NCBI GenBank assembly: GCA_902472315.1
Contig: CABRNM010000017.1
Location: forward strand, 1-36,347
Length of the DNA: 36,347 bases
DNA from: an uncultured Collinsella sp.
GTDB lineage: Bacteria > Actinomycetota > Coriobacteriia > Coriobacteriales > Coriobacteriaceae
Direction of reading: 5' to 3'
Shown: positions 9,461 through 17,114 of the stretch, in pieces
How positions within the stretch are numbered: position 1 is the first letter of the stretch
How the letters are laid out: the number at the start of each line of letters is the position of its first letter
Made by a program: the position numbers and the translations under genes
The notes under the pieces: generated by a model
Told to the model about the DNA's origin: nothing
The model's database searches: none
What the model saw: the letters and a program-made list of their open reading frames with translations, nothing else

Positions 9461-9517
9461 TGGTCAAGTGTTTGGTCGGTGATTGGTCGGCGTTTGGTCG
9501 GGTTTTGGAATGGTCGG
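9461..9517 (+). repeat. Phased TGGTC direct repeats upstream of recA
   Basis: TGGTC occurs at 9461, 9473, 9484, 9495 and 9511. The three central copies are the longer TTGGTCGG (9472, 9483, 9494) with an exact 11-base step, about one helical turn. They end about 24 bases upstream of the recA -35 element. They may bind an activator or simply bend DNA; nothing in the window names the factor. Confidence 0.6.
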
Positions 9518-9540
9518 GTGCATATGATGAATCTGAACGG

Positions 9541-9569
9541 TTGACCACGAACAGCCGTTCGTTTATTAT
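9541..9569 (+). promoter_or_regulatory. recA promoter with LexA (SOS) box in the spacer
   Basis: TTGACC at 9541-9546 and TATTAT at 9564-9569 are separated by exactly 17 bases. The spacer holds CGAACAGCCGTTCG (9548-9561), a perfect GAAC-N4-GTTC operator of the Gram-positive/actinobacterial LexA type. LexA bound here would block RNA polymerase directly. The transcript would start near 9576 and reach the recA ribosome site within 10 bases. Confidence 0.9.
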
Positions 9570-9599
9570 CGTTTCAGGTTGTTAAGAGGAGGGCTATTC

Positions 9600-10748
9600 A
9601 TGGCCAAGAATTCAGGTCCCGTACGTACCGTTCATGCACGCACGACGGGTAAAGAGCGCGACGAGATGATCGCCACCACCAAGGCCGAGATCGAGAAGAA
9701 GTTCGGCCAGGGCTCTATTATGAGGTATGGCGACGGCGGTCCCGAGCTCGAGGTCGAGGCTATTCCGACGGGCTCTCTGGCGCTCGATGCCGCCTTGGGT
9801 ATCGGCGGCGTGCCGCGCGGCCGTATCGTCGAGATTTATGGCCCCGAGTCCTCCGGTAAGACGACGCTTTCGCTCGAGATCCTTGCAGAGGCGCAGGCCA
9901 TGGGCGGTGTTGTTGCATTTATCGATGCCGAGCACGCGCTTGATCCCACCTATGCCGCGCGCATCGGTGTTGATATCGATGAGGTCTTGATTTCCCAGCC
10001 CGATACGGGCGAGCAGGCGCTCGAGATCGTCGATATGCTTGTGCGCTCCGGTGCCATCGACGCCATCGTCGTCGACTCTGTTGCCGCCTTGACTCCGCGT
10101 GCCGAGATCGAGGGCGAGATCGGTGACACGACGGTGGGTCTGCAGGCTCGCTTGATGAGCCAGGCACTCCGCAAGCTCGCCGGCTCGCTTGCCAAGTCCA
10201 ACACGACCTGCATCTTCATTAACCAACTGCGCGAGAAGATCGGCGTCATGTTCGGTAACCCCGAGACCACAACGGGCGGCCGTGCGCTCAAGTTCTTCTC
10301 TTCCGTGCGAATCGATATTCGCAAAATCGATACCATCAAGCTCAAGGACGAGGTTATCGGCAATCGCGTGCGTGCCAAGGTCGTTAAGAACAAGGTGGCC
10401 GCTCCGTTCCGCTCGGCCGAATTTGACATCATGTATGGCACCGGCATCTCCAAGGAGGGCTCGATTCTGGATATGGCCGTTGAGTGCGGCATCTGCAAAA
10501 AGATGGGGTCCTGGTTTGCCTATGGCGAGGACAAGCTCGGCAATGGTCGCGAGGCCGCCAAGACGTTCCTGCGCGAACACCCCGATTGCGCCGACGAGAT
10601 CGAGCACAAGGTTCGCCTTGCCTGCGGTCTTGAGTATGACGATGATGCCCCCTCCGAGGTTGAGTTGACCGATCAGCCCGCCCCCGAGGAGTTTGATGAG
10701 CTGTACGCCATCGATGGCTCCGCGATGCTCGACGATGACGACGAGTAG
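9600..10748 (+). CDS. recA: Recombinase RecA
   Basis: ATP-dependent strand-exchange protein and co-protease for LexA self-cleavage, the activator of the SOS response. Walker A GPESSGKT is at 81-88. Walker B (IDAIVVDSVAAL), the QLREKIGVMFGNPETTTGG loop and GISKEGSILDM are all intact, and the C-terminus is acidic. The start is the ATG at 9600, with AGAGGAGGG ending about 7 bases upstream; seven upstream in-frame codons are excluded because they would contain this ribosome site. At 382 residues it is somewhat longer than most RecA because of the N-terminal extension (MAKNSGPVRTVHARTTGKER). recX follows after 11 bases. Confidence 0.98.
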   Translation: MAKNSGPVRTVHARTTGKERDEMIATTKAEIEKKFGQGSIMRYGDGGPELEVEAIPTGSLALDAALGIGGVPRGRIVEIYGPESSGKTTLSLEILAEAQAMGGVVAFIDAEHALDPTYAARIGVDIDEVLISQPDTGEQALEIVDMLVRSGAIDAIVVDSVAALTPRAEIEGEIGDTTVGLQARLMSQALRKLAGSLAKSNTTCIFINQLREKIGVMFGNPETTTGGRALKFFSSVRIDIRKIDTIKLKDEVIGNRVRAKVVKNKVAAPFRSAEFDIMYGTGISKEGSILDMAVECGICKKMGSWFAYGEDKLGNGREAAKTFLREHPDCADEIEHKVRLACGLEYDDDAPSEVELTDQPAPEEFDELYAIDGSAMLDDDDE

Positions 10749-10759
10749 CGGATGCCGAC

Positions 10760-11452
10760 ATGTCGTATACGGTGTCCGAGGCTACGGTCGTCTTTCCCGA
10801 TAAGAAGGCGGCCTCCTCGTTCTCGAGCGGTTATGCGTCTAAAAAGCCCTGCGCGCATATCGATTGCGATCTTGAGGGCGGTTTCGAACGTTCCATTTGG
10901 ATTCCCGTGCGCGTGGCGCGCCTGTACGTTAAGAACCGCCCCGATCTTCCCTGTGATTGGGATGACTTTCGCGAGGCGGTGCAGCTTATCGAACGCAAAT
11001 GTGCACTCACCATGGTGACCGAGATGCTTTCGCGCCGCGATCATGCCACGGGCGAGGTGCGCGATAAGTTGGCGCGCTATGGCTTTCGACAGCCCGCGAT
11101 TGATTTTGCGGTTGCTCGAGCGACCGAGTATCGGTTTTTGGACGAGAACCGTTTTTGCTCGTACTTTATCGAAGAGCGCAAACGTCGCGGCTGGGGACAG
11201 CGCAAGATCGAGGTTGAGCTCAAGCGTCGTCATGTCGTGCTTGAAGATATCCCCGGGTATCCCGAGGCATATTTTGCCGTGGATGACGACTTGGCCCGCG
11301 CTTCGGCCTTGCTCGCTAAACGTCGCGTCCCCGAGGTTCGTGCATTCGAAAAGCTCGTCAGGTTTTTGATGGGTAAGGGTTTTTCGTATCACATCGCCGC
11401 CGATGCCGTTAAGGCACGTCTCGATGCCTTAAGCGAGGAGTGCGCCGTGTAA
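10760..11452 (+). CDS. recX: Regulatory protein RecX
   Basis: RecX modulates RecA filament extension and activity. The three-helix repeats are visible: CALTMVTEMLSRRDHATGEV, then KLARYGFRQPAID with RFLDENRFCSYFIEERKRRG, then a C-terminal RFLMGKGFSYHIAADAVKAR. The 230 residues include about 80 N-terminal residues of low recognisability. The ribosome site before the ATG at 10760 is weak (GCGGATG), so translation may be coupled to recA, which ends 11 bases upstream. It belongs to the LexA-controlled recA transcript. Confidence 0.88.
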   Translation: MSYTVSEATVVFPDKKAASSFSSGYASKKPCAHIDCDLEGGFERSIWIPVRVARLYVKNRPDLPCDWDDFREAVQLIERKCALTMVTEMLSRRDHATGEVRDKLARYGFRQPAIDFAVARATEYRFLDENRFCSYFIEERKRRGWGQRKIEVELKRRHVVLEDIPGYPEAYFAVDDDLARASALLAKRRVPEVRAFEKLVRFLMGKGFSYHIAADAVKARLDALSEECAV

Positions 11453-11515
11453 GCATAGCACACGTTACGCCCCTGCCGTTCACCGCTCGATTGGCGCCGT
11501 GCCGGGTGCGTTTAT

Positions 11516-11544
11516 TTGACAGTTGTTGCGGTTCAACGTAGGAT
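11516..11544 (+). promoter_or_regulatory. Probable rny promoter
   Basis: A perfect TTGACA (11516-11521) lies 17 bases before TAGGAT (11539-11544), with a start expected near 11551. This gives a leader of about 160 bases before rny that contains the hairpin at 11650-11675. Between recX and this promoter I see no clear terminator. Confidence 0.65.
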
Positions 11545-11649
11545 AAATACTGTCATTTGCTTTGTGATATGTGCTCATCTGTGATGAGTTTGTTTATATG
11601 TTTATCTGTATCCGACCCGCATAAGCTGCGCCCATATTACTCAAATGTC

Positions 11650-11675
11650 GCGAGCCGTTCGTAAGGACGGTTCGC
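11650..11675 (+). promoter_or_regulatory. Stem-loop in the rny leader, GNRA-type loop
   Basis: Bases 11650-11660 pair with 11665-11675 to give an 11-bp stem (two G-U pairs) closed by GTAA, a GNRA tetraloop in RNA. It lies 35 bases before the rny start and is followed by only three T residues. It could be an attenuator, a stability element or a target of RNase Y itself. Confidence 0.55.
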
Positions 11676-11710
11676 TTTGCTGTGTAACGAATCCATAAAA
11701 AGGAGTGAGC

Positions 11711-13261
11711 ATGCCTATCATTGCAGCGCTCGTTGGCCTCGTTTTGGGTGCCATCGCCGCCATTGCCTACATGCGCACCGCCAAGCAGGGTAGTCTTCAC
11801 GAGGCCGACGAAAAGATTCAGTCGGCACACGCGCAGGCAGAGTCCCTGATCGGTGATGCAAAGCGTCAGGCCGAGACCCTCAAAAAAGAGGCTCTGCTCG
11901 AGGCTAAGGAAGAGATCATCAAGAACAAGCAGGCCGCCGAGGCCGAGGACAAGCAGCGTAAGAGCGAGATTCGCACGCTCGAAAACCGCGTGATGCAGCG
12001 CGAGGAATCGCTCGATCGTCGCAACGATGCGCTCGATAAACGCGAGCACCAGCTGTCCAGCCAGGCCGGTCAGGTCGAGAAGCGCTCTCGCGAGCTTGAG
12101 GAGCTCTGCGCCAAGCAGACCTCCGAGCTCGAGCGCATTGCCGACCTTACGCGCGAGGACGCTCACAAGGAGCTGCTCGACAAGGTCCGCGGCGAGGTTA
12201 CCCACGAGGCGGCCACCATCATCCGTGAGTCCGAGCAGCAGGTCCGCGCCGAGTGCCACAAGACCGCCCAGGAGATTCTCTCCCTGGCGATTCAGCGTTG
12301 CGCCGCCGACCATACCGCCGAGGTCACCGTCACTTCCGTGCATATTCCCTCCGATGACCTCAAGGGTCGCATCATCGGTCGCGAGGGTCGCAACATCCGC
12401 ACCTTTGAGCAGGTGTCCGGCGTCAACCTCGTGATTGACGACACCCCCGAGACCGTTGTGCTTTCGAGCTTCGATCCAGTCCGTCGTGAGACTGCCCGCG
12501 TGGCGCTCGAGAACCTCATTGCAGACGGCCGCATTCACCCCGCCCGCATCGAGGAGATGTATCACAAGGCCGCCGACCTGGTTCAGCAGCGTGTGCGCGA
12601 GGCTGGCGAGCAGGCCGCCTTCGATACCGGTATCCACGACCTGCATCCCGAGATCGTCAAGACCCTGGGCGCTTTGCGCTACCGCACCTCGTTTGGCCAG
12701 AACGTTCTGCAGCACTCGCTTGAGGTCTCCGACCTGTGCGGCGTTATGGCCTCCGAGCTTGGTCTGGACGTTGTGACCGCCAAGCGTGCCGGTCTTCTGC
12801 ACGACCTGGGCAAGGCCATCGACCACGACGTTGAGGGACCGCATGCTGTCATTGGCGCCGAGCTTGCCCGCCGTTATGGCGAGAAGCCCGTTATCGTCCA
12901 CGCGATCGAAGCCCATCATGCCGATGTCGACCCCAACACGGTGCTCGACGTTCTGGTCCAGGCTGCCGATGCCGTTTCTGCTTCTCGTCCCGGTGCCCGC
13001 CGCGAGTCGGCCGAGAACTACATCAAGCGTCTTGAGAAGCTCGAGGAGATTGCCAACTCTCACGACGGCGTCGAGCGTACCTATGCCATGCAGGCCGGTC
13101 GCGAGGTTCATGTCATGGTTCAGCCTGACAAGATCTCCGATGCCCAGTCCACGGTGCTTGCGCACGATATTGCCCATCAGATCGAGGAAGAGATGGAGTA
13201 TCCCGGTCAGGTTCGCGTTGTCGTGATTCGCGAGAGCCGTGCCGTCGATATCGCTAAATAA
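11711..13261 (+). CDS. rny: Ribonuclease Y
   Basis: Membrane-anchored endoribonuclease that starts mRNA decay. An N-terminal TM segment (about 2-22) is followed by a long charged coiled coil (about 25-195), the KH domain with GRIIGREGRNIR from residue 219, and the HD domain with catalytic H364-D365 in LLHDLGKAIDHD. At 516 residues it matches the family. The start is the ATG at 11711 with AGGAG at 11701-11705; an in-frame GTG two codons earlier lies within that site. The stop TAA ends one base before the next start, so the downstream ATPase is translationally coupled. Confidence 0.97.
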   Translation: MPIIAALVGLVLGAIAAIAYMRTAKQGSLHEADEKIQSAHAQAESLIGDAKRQAETLKKEALLEAKEEIIKNKQAAEAEDKQRKSEIRTLENRVMQREESLDRRNDALDKREHQLSSQAGQVEKRSRELEELCAKQTSELERIADLTREDAHKELLDKVRGEVTHEAATIIRESEQQVRAECHKTAQEILSLAIQRCAADHTAEVTVTSVHIPSDDLKGRIIGREGRNIRTFEQVSGVNLVIDDTPETVVLSSFDPVRRETARVALENLIADGRIHPARIEEMYHKAADLVQQRVREAGEQAAFDTGIHDLHPEIVKTLGALRYRTSFGQNVLQHSLEVSDLCGVMASELGLDVVTAKRAGLLHDLGKAIDHDVEGPHAVIGAELARRYGEKPVIVHAIEAHHADVDPNTVLDVLVQAADAVSASRPGARRESAENYIKRLEKLEEIANSHDGVERTYAMQAGREVHVMVQPDKISDAQSTVLAHDIAHQIEEEMEYPGQVRVVVIRESRAVDIAK

Positions 13262-13262
13262 C

Positions 13263-14348
13263 ATGAACGACGCGAACGAGCTCATCTCATTTATCGCGTC
13301 GATGTCGGGGGAGGGCAACCTTCGCGTCGAGGAAAACCTTGGCGAGGGGTATGTCCGCCTCCGAGTTTCGGAGGCCGAGCGCCGTCAGGCCAAGCATGAC
13401 ATTCAGCATGTAGAGGACATTGTCATCGAGATGCTGCGTAATGCTCGCGATGCCGGAGCCGATAAGGTCTATCTTGCCACGACCAAGGAGGAGGGTGTTC
13501 GCACCCTCCTCTTCCTGGATAACGGTTCTGGTGTGCCGCAGGATATGCAGGAGCGTATCTTCGATGCTCGTGTCACTTCCAAGCTCGAGAGCATGAAAAT
13601 GGACCGTTGGGGTGTTCACGGTCGTGGTATGGCGCTGTTCTCTATCAAGCAGAACACGGATGAGGCGCGCGTTGTTTCATCGGGCGTCGATTTGGGCTCT
13701 TCGTTTAAGGTGCGCGTTGCCACCGAACGCTTGGGTGAGCGCGCCGACCAGTCGAGCTGGCCTCAGGCGGTTAAAGACGAAGACGGCCGCTATGTATGTG
13801 CTCGCGGCCCCCACAACATCATTCGCGCGGCCTGTGAGTTTGCCCTTGAGGAGCTGCGTTGCTGCGATGTGTATCTGGGCTCTCCGTCCGAGATCGCTGC
13901 GACCCTGTACGCTCAGGCTTCGAGTCGTCTCGATACGTCGCGCCTGCTCTTTATCGATGACGAGTGCGAGCTTCCAGTTATCGATCGCTTGGGCCTTGCC
14001 TCGGATGCCGAGGACTTTATCCGGATCTGCTCCGGTCTGGGCCTTGAGATGTCCGAGCGCACTGCCCACCGAATTCTGTCGGGTCAGATTAAGCCCGTTC
14101 GCGGCGTGACTGCGCGTCTGCTGCGCGAGCGCGACTCCACCTCTCATGCGCCGGCTCCCATCGATCTTGCCAAGGACCGTCGAGGCCTTCGTATCGCCAA
14201 GGATGATATGGCGCAGTTTTCGCGTGCGGTCGAGCGTGACTTTAACGACCTCGCTGCCCGGTATTACCTCAATCTGTGCGGCGACCCTAAGATTCGCGTT
14301 TCGCGTGATCGCATCACGGTGACGTTCGATCTTGCCAAAGAGGAATAA
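13263..14348 (+). CDS. GHKL (HATPase_c) ATP-binding protein of unknown role
   Basis: A 361-residue soluble protein with a Bergerat-fold ATP site of the MutL/Hsp90/MORC type. The N-box is E56-MLR-N60, the G1 box D86-NGSG-G90, and the G2 box GVHGRGMA starts at 117. No histidine-kinase dimerisation domain, receiver or membrane segment is visible, so a classical sensor kinase is unlikely. The C-terminal 200 residues match nothing I recognise. It has no ribosome site of its own and starts one base after the rny stop, then spoVS follows. In Bacillus the rny-spoVS gap holds ymdB, a phosphodiesterase; this is a different protein in the same slot. Function unknown; a link to RNA decay or cell development is only positional. 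Confidence 0.85.
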   Translation: MNDANELISFIASMSGEGNLRVEENLGEGYVRLRVSEAERRQAKHDIQHVEDIVIEMLRNARDAGADKVYLATTKEEGVRTLLFLDNGSGVPQDMQERIFDARVTSKLESMKMDRWGVHGRGMALFSIKQNTDEARVVSSGVDLGSSFKVRVATERLGERADQSSWPQAVKDEDGRYVCARGPHNIIRAACEFALEELRCCDVYLGSPSEIAATLYAQASSRLDTSRLLFIDDECELPVIDRLGLASDAEDFIRICSGLGLEMSERTAHRILSGQIKPVRGVTARLLRERDSTSHAPAPIDLAKDRRGLRIAKDDMAQFSRAVERDFNDLAARYYLNLCGDPKIRVSRDRITVTFDLAKEE

Positions 14349-14354
14349 AATCTT

Positions 14355-14372
14355 TACCGAGTCCGCTCGGTA
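14355..14372. other. Hairpin between the ATPase gene and spoVS
   Basis: A perfect 7-bp inverted repeat TACCGAG/CTCGGTA with a 4-base loop lies 7 bases after the ATPase stop. There is no following T-run on the + strand. It may be a weak terminator or processing site. Confidence 0.35.
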
Positions 14373-14422
14373 CGATACAGTTATTGCAGTTAAAACGTAC
14401 TTTTAAACGCAGGAGTTTCTTC

Positions 14423-14740
14423 ATGGATTGCCTGAAGGTATCAAGCAAATCATCGCCCGCGTCCGTTGCCGGCGCCATTGCCGGCATGGTCAAAGATGGC
14501 GTCCCCGTCAACATTCAATGCGTCGGTGCCGGTGCCGTCAACCAGGCCATCAAGGCCGTTGCCATTGCGCGCGGCTTTCTGATTCCGACCGGCTTTGATG
14601 TCTCCTGCGCGCCGGTGTTTTCCGACATTCTTATTAACGGAGAGTCGCGCACGGCAATTCGTCTCTCTATCTACGTTCACCAGATTAATCGGGCTGCTAT
14701 GGATAACGTTGTCATGGATGACGTTAAGCCCGTTGCGTAA
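14423..14740 (+). CDS. spoVS: Stage V sporulation protein S family
   Basis: Small Alba-like (SpoVS fold) protein of 105 residues. The start MDCLKVSSKSSPASVAGAIA and GAGAVNQAIKAVAIARGFL are typical, as is the C-terminal region. In Bacillus it affects spore coat and septation; in non-spore-formers its role is unknown, perhaps nucleic-acid binding. CAGGAG at 14410-14415 is 7 bases before the ATG at 14423; the open frame extends 13 codons further up but those residues are not family-like. It sits between the ATPase gene and miaB, the same rny-...-spoVS-...-miaB order as Bacillus. Confidence 0.93.
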   Translation: MDCLKVSSKSSPASVAGAIAGMVKDGVPVNIQCVGAGAVNQAIKAVAIARGFLIPTGFDVSCAPVFSDILINGESRTAIRLSIYVHQINRAAMDNVVMDDVKPVA

Positions 14741-14805
14741 GCGAGCCATCTGCACGCTTGTAGCACCTATGCGCCCCGTCGATACCATCGTTAGGATGTA
14801 AGCTC

Positions 14806-16176
14806 ATGGACCAGCGTTCCGTACGCGATATTCTTGCCGGTAAAACCTACTTTATCCGCACATTCGGCTGCCAGATGAACCAGCACGACTCCGAGCGCGT
14901 GAGTGGCTTGCTCGATTCGTATGGCTGTCTTATGGCGCTCGATCCCGAGCATGCCGATATTGTCGTGTTCATGACGTGCTGTGTGCGCGAGGCTGCCGAT
15001 ACGCGCCTGTATGGTCAGTGCAATTCCTGCAAGAGCCTTCCTCCTTCGCCTTCGGGTAAGCGTGTTGTCGCCGTGGGCGGCTGCATCGCCCAGCGTGATG
15101 GTGAGGGCTTGCTTTCCAACGTCGATAACGTCAACGTCATTTTTGGCACCCATTCTATTGCTCACGTGGCCGAGCTTATCGCCGAGGCGTTTTTGGATGG
15201 CAAGCGCCATATCCGCACGAATGAGCATGAGGATACCGACGCCATGAGTATGCCGTGGCATCGCGAGACGCAGTATCACGCATGGGTGCCCATTATGACG
15301 GGCTGCAACAACTTCTGTACGTACTGCATCGTGCCCTACGTCCGTGGTCGTGAGAAGAGCCGTCCCTTCGAGGAGATTGTCGATGAGGTGACCGGGCTCG
15401 TGCGCCAGGGCGTGCGCGAGATTACGCTTCTGGGCCAAAACGTTAACTCCTACGGTCGCGATCTCTTTGGTAAGCCGCGTTTTGCCGATCTGCTGCGCGC
15501 CGTGGGCGATACGGGCGTAGAGCGTATCTTCTTTACCTCTTCTCATCCTAAGGATCTGCTGCCCGAGACCATTGATGCTATGGCCGAGACGCCTGCCGTC
15601 ATGCCGCAGCTTCACCTGGCCGTTCAGTCGGGCTCCACGCGCATTCTTAAAGAGATGAATCGTCGTTATACGCGCGAGGATTATTTGGGCCTGGTCGATC
15701 GTATTCGTAAGCGTATGCCCGATATTGCGCTTTCGACCGATATCATCGTGGGTTTCCCGGGCGAGACCGAGGAAGACTTTGAGCAGACGCTGTCGCTTGC
15801 CGAGACTGTGCGCTATGCCCAAGCCTACACGTTTATTTACTCCAAGCGCGCCGGTACCCCGGCAGCTGAGATTTATGATCCCACCCCGCATGAGGTTATC
15901 CTTGAGCGCTTTAACCGTCTGGTCAAGGTTATCGAGACGACGGCACACGAGTATAACCAGGGCGAACTTCACACCGTGGTGCCTGCACTTATTGAGGGTA
16001 CGAGCAAGAAGAACGACGCTGTCCTTCTGGGCAAGAGCCCTAAGAACCAGACGGTGCATGCGCCGATTCCTGCTGGCTATAGCATCGATCAGCTTATCGG
16101 CAAGATCGTCGATGTTGATATTGATGTCGCCAAGACGTGGTATCTGTCTGGCTCCGTCGTGGGCGAGCCTCGCTAA
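14806..16176 (+). CDS. miaB: tRNA-2-methylthio-N6-dimethylallyladenosine synthase MiaB
   Basis: Radical SAM methylthiotransferase acting on i6A37 of tRNAs, made by MiaA encoded next. N-terminal cluster residues include C22 in FGCQMNQHDSERV and the cysteine pair in MTCCVREAAD. The radical SAM triad is C167, C171 and C174 (GCNNFCTYCIVPYVRGRE). A TRAM domain ends the protein. At 456 residues it is full length. TAGGATG at about 14792 serves the ATG at 14806. The TAA stop overlaps the miaA ATG (TAATG), so the two successive steps of one modification are made together. Confidence 0.96.
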   Translation: MDQRSVRDILAGKTYFIRTFGCQMNQHDSERVSGLLDSYGCLMALDPEHADIVVFMTCCVREAADTRLYGQCNSCKSLPPSPSGKRVVAVGGCIAQRDGEGLLSNVDNVNVIFGTHSIAHVAELIAEAFLDGKRHIRTNEHEDTDAMSMPWHRETQYHAWVPIMTGCNNFCTYCIVPYVRGREKSRPFEEIVDEVTGLVRQGVREITLLGQNVNSYGRDLFGKPRFADLLRAVGDTGVERIFFTSSHPKDLLPETIDAMAETPAVMPQLHLAVQSGSTRILKEMNRRYTREDYLGLVDRIRKRMPDIALSTDIIVGFPGETEEDFEQTLSLAETVRYAQAYTFIYSKRAGTPAAEIYDPTPHEVILERFNRLVKVIETTAHEYNQGELHTVVPALIEGTSKKNDAVLLGKSPKNQTVHAPIPAGYSIDQLIGKIVDVDIDVAKTWYLSGSVVGEPR

Positions 16177-17114
16177 TGATTTCCCCCGGTGCAAGCCTTT
16201 CTGCCGTAGCGATTGTCGGTCCGACGGCGGTCGGCAAAAGCGATGTTGCCGACCGCCTGGCCGCTCGTCTTTCGTCCGAAGTGTTGTCGTGTGACGCGAT
16301 GCAAATCTATCGCGGCATGGACATCGGTACGGCCAAAATGATGCCTGAGGAGTGCTCGGCACCTCTGCGCCTTATCGATATCGTGGATCCCGGCGTCGCG
16401 TATTCTGCTGCGCTCTACCAGTCGGACGCCCGAGCACATGTCGAGCGTTTGCTTGGCGAGCAGCGTCTTCCGGTCTTTTGCGGCGGTACGGGCTTGTATC
16501 TCAAGGCCGCTCTCGATGAAATGGATTTTCCTTCGGGAGAACTCGAGGACGAACGCCGCGTAGGCTATCAGGAGCTTGCCGAGCGCATTGGCGAGGAAGC
16601 ATTGCATGCCCTGCTTGCCGAGCGCGACCCCGAATCAGCTGCCGTGATTCATCCCCATAACGTGCGTCGTGTGATTCGTGCGCTCGAGATGCACGATGAT
16701 GGCGTGTCATATGCCCAGCAGAAGTCGAAATTCAGTGTTCCGCGTGAGCGTTATCATGCCTTGTGGTTTGGTCTGACGCGTAGTCGTGAAGTGCTCTATG
16801 AGCGCATTAACCTGCGTGTCGACCTTATGTTTGAGCAGGGACTGGTTGATGAGGTCCGTGGCCTTATGGACCAGGGCCTGGGCGATGCGCTCACGTCGAT
16901 GCAGGCAATTGGTTACAAAGAGATTATTGATGCCTTGCGTGGCGCTATTACCATGGATGAGGCCCGTGATCTTATCAAGATGCGTTCACGTCGCTATGCC
17001 AAGCGCCAGCTTTCCTGGTTTAAGCGTGACGATCGCATCGTGTGGTTCGATATGGATGAGTTTACGATCGATGAGGTCGTTAATGATATTTACCGTCGCA
17101 TCGAGGCTGCCTAA
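16176..17114 (+). CDS. miaA: tRNA dimethylallyltransferase MiaA
   Basis: Transfers a dimethylallyl group to A37 of tRNAs reading UNN codons, giving MiaB its substrate. P-loop GPTAVGKS is at 15-22. SCDAMQIYRGMDIGTAK and FCGGTGLYLKA are the substrate-binding motifs, and MRSRRYAKRQLSWFKRD is the tRNA-contacting C-terminal motif. The chosen ATG at 16176 overlaps the miaB stop; the frame is open 13 codons further upstream inside miaB. At 312 residues it matches the family. Its TAA overlaps the hflX ATG. Confidence 0.96.
   Translation: MISPGASLSAVAIVGPTAVGKSDVADRLAARLSSEVLSCDAMQIYRGMDIGTAKMMPEECSAPLRLIDIVDPGVAYSAALYQSDARAHVERLLGEQRLPVFCGGTGLYLKAALDEMDFPSGELEDERRVGYQELAERIGEEALHALLAERDPESAAVIHPHNVRRVIRALEMHDDGVSYAQQKSKFSVPRERYHALWFGLTRSREVLYERINLRVDLMFEQGLVDEVRGLMDQGLGDALTSMQAIGYKEIIDALRGAITMDEARDLIKMRSRRYAKRQLSWFKRDDRIVWFDMDEFTIDEVVNDIYRRIEAA

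Noticed and set aside
11594..13318. A 574-codon - strand open frame over rny
   Set aside because: Leu/Val/Gly-rich antisense translation of the coiled-coil gene, no ribosome site and no recognisable domain.
14791..16362. A 523-codon - strand open frame over miaB
   Set aside because: Shadow frame opposite a complete, motif-bearing gene.
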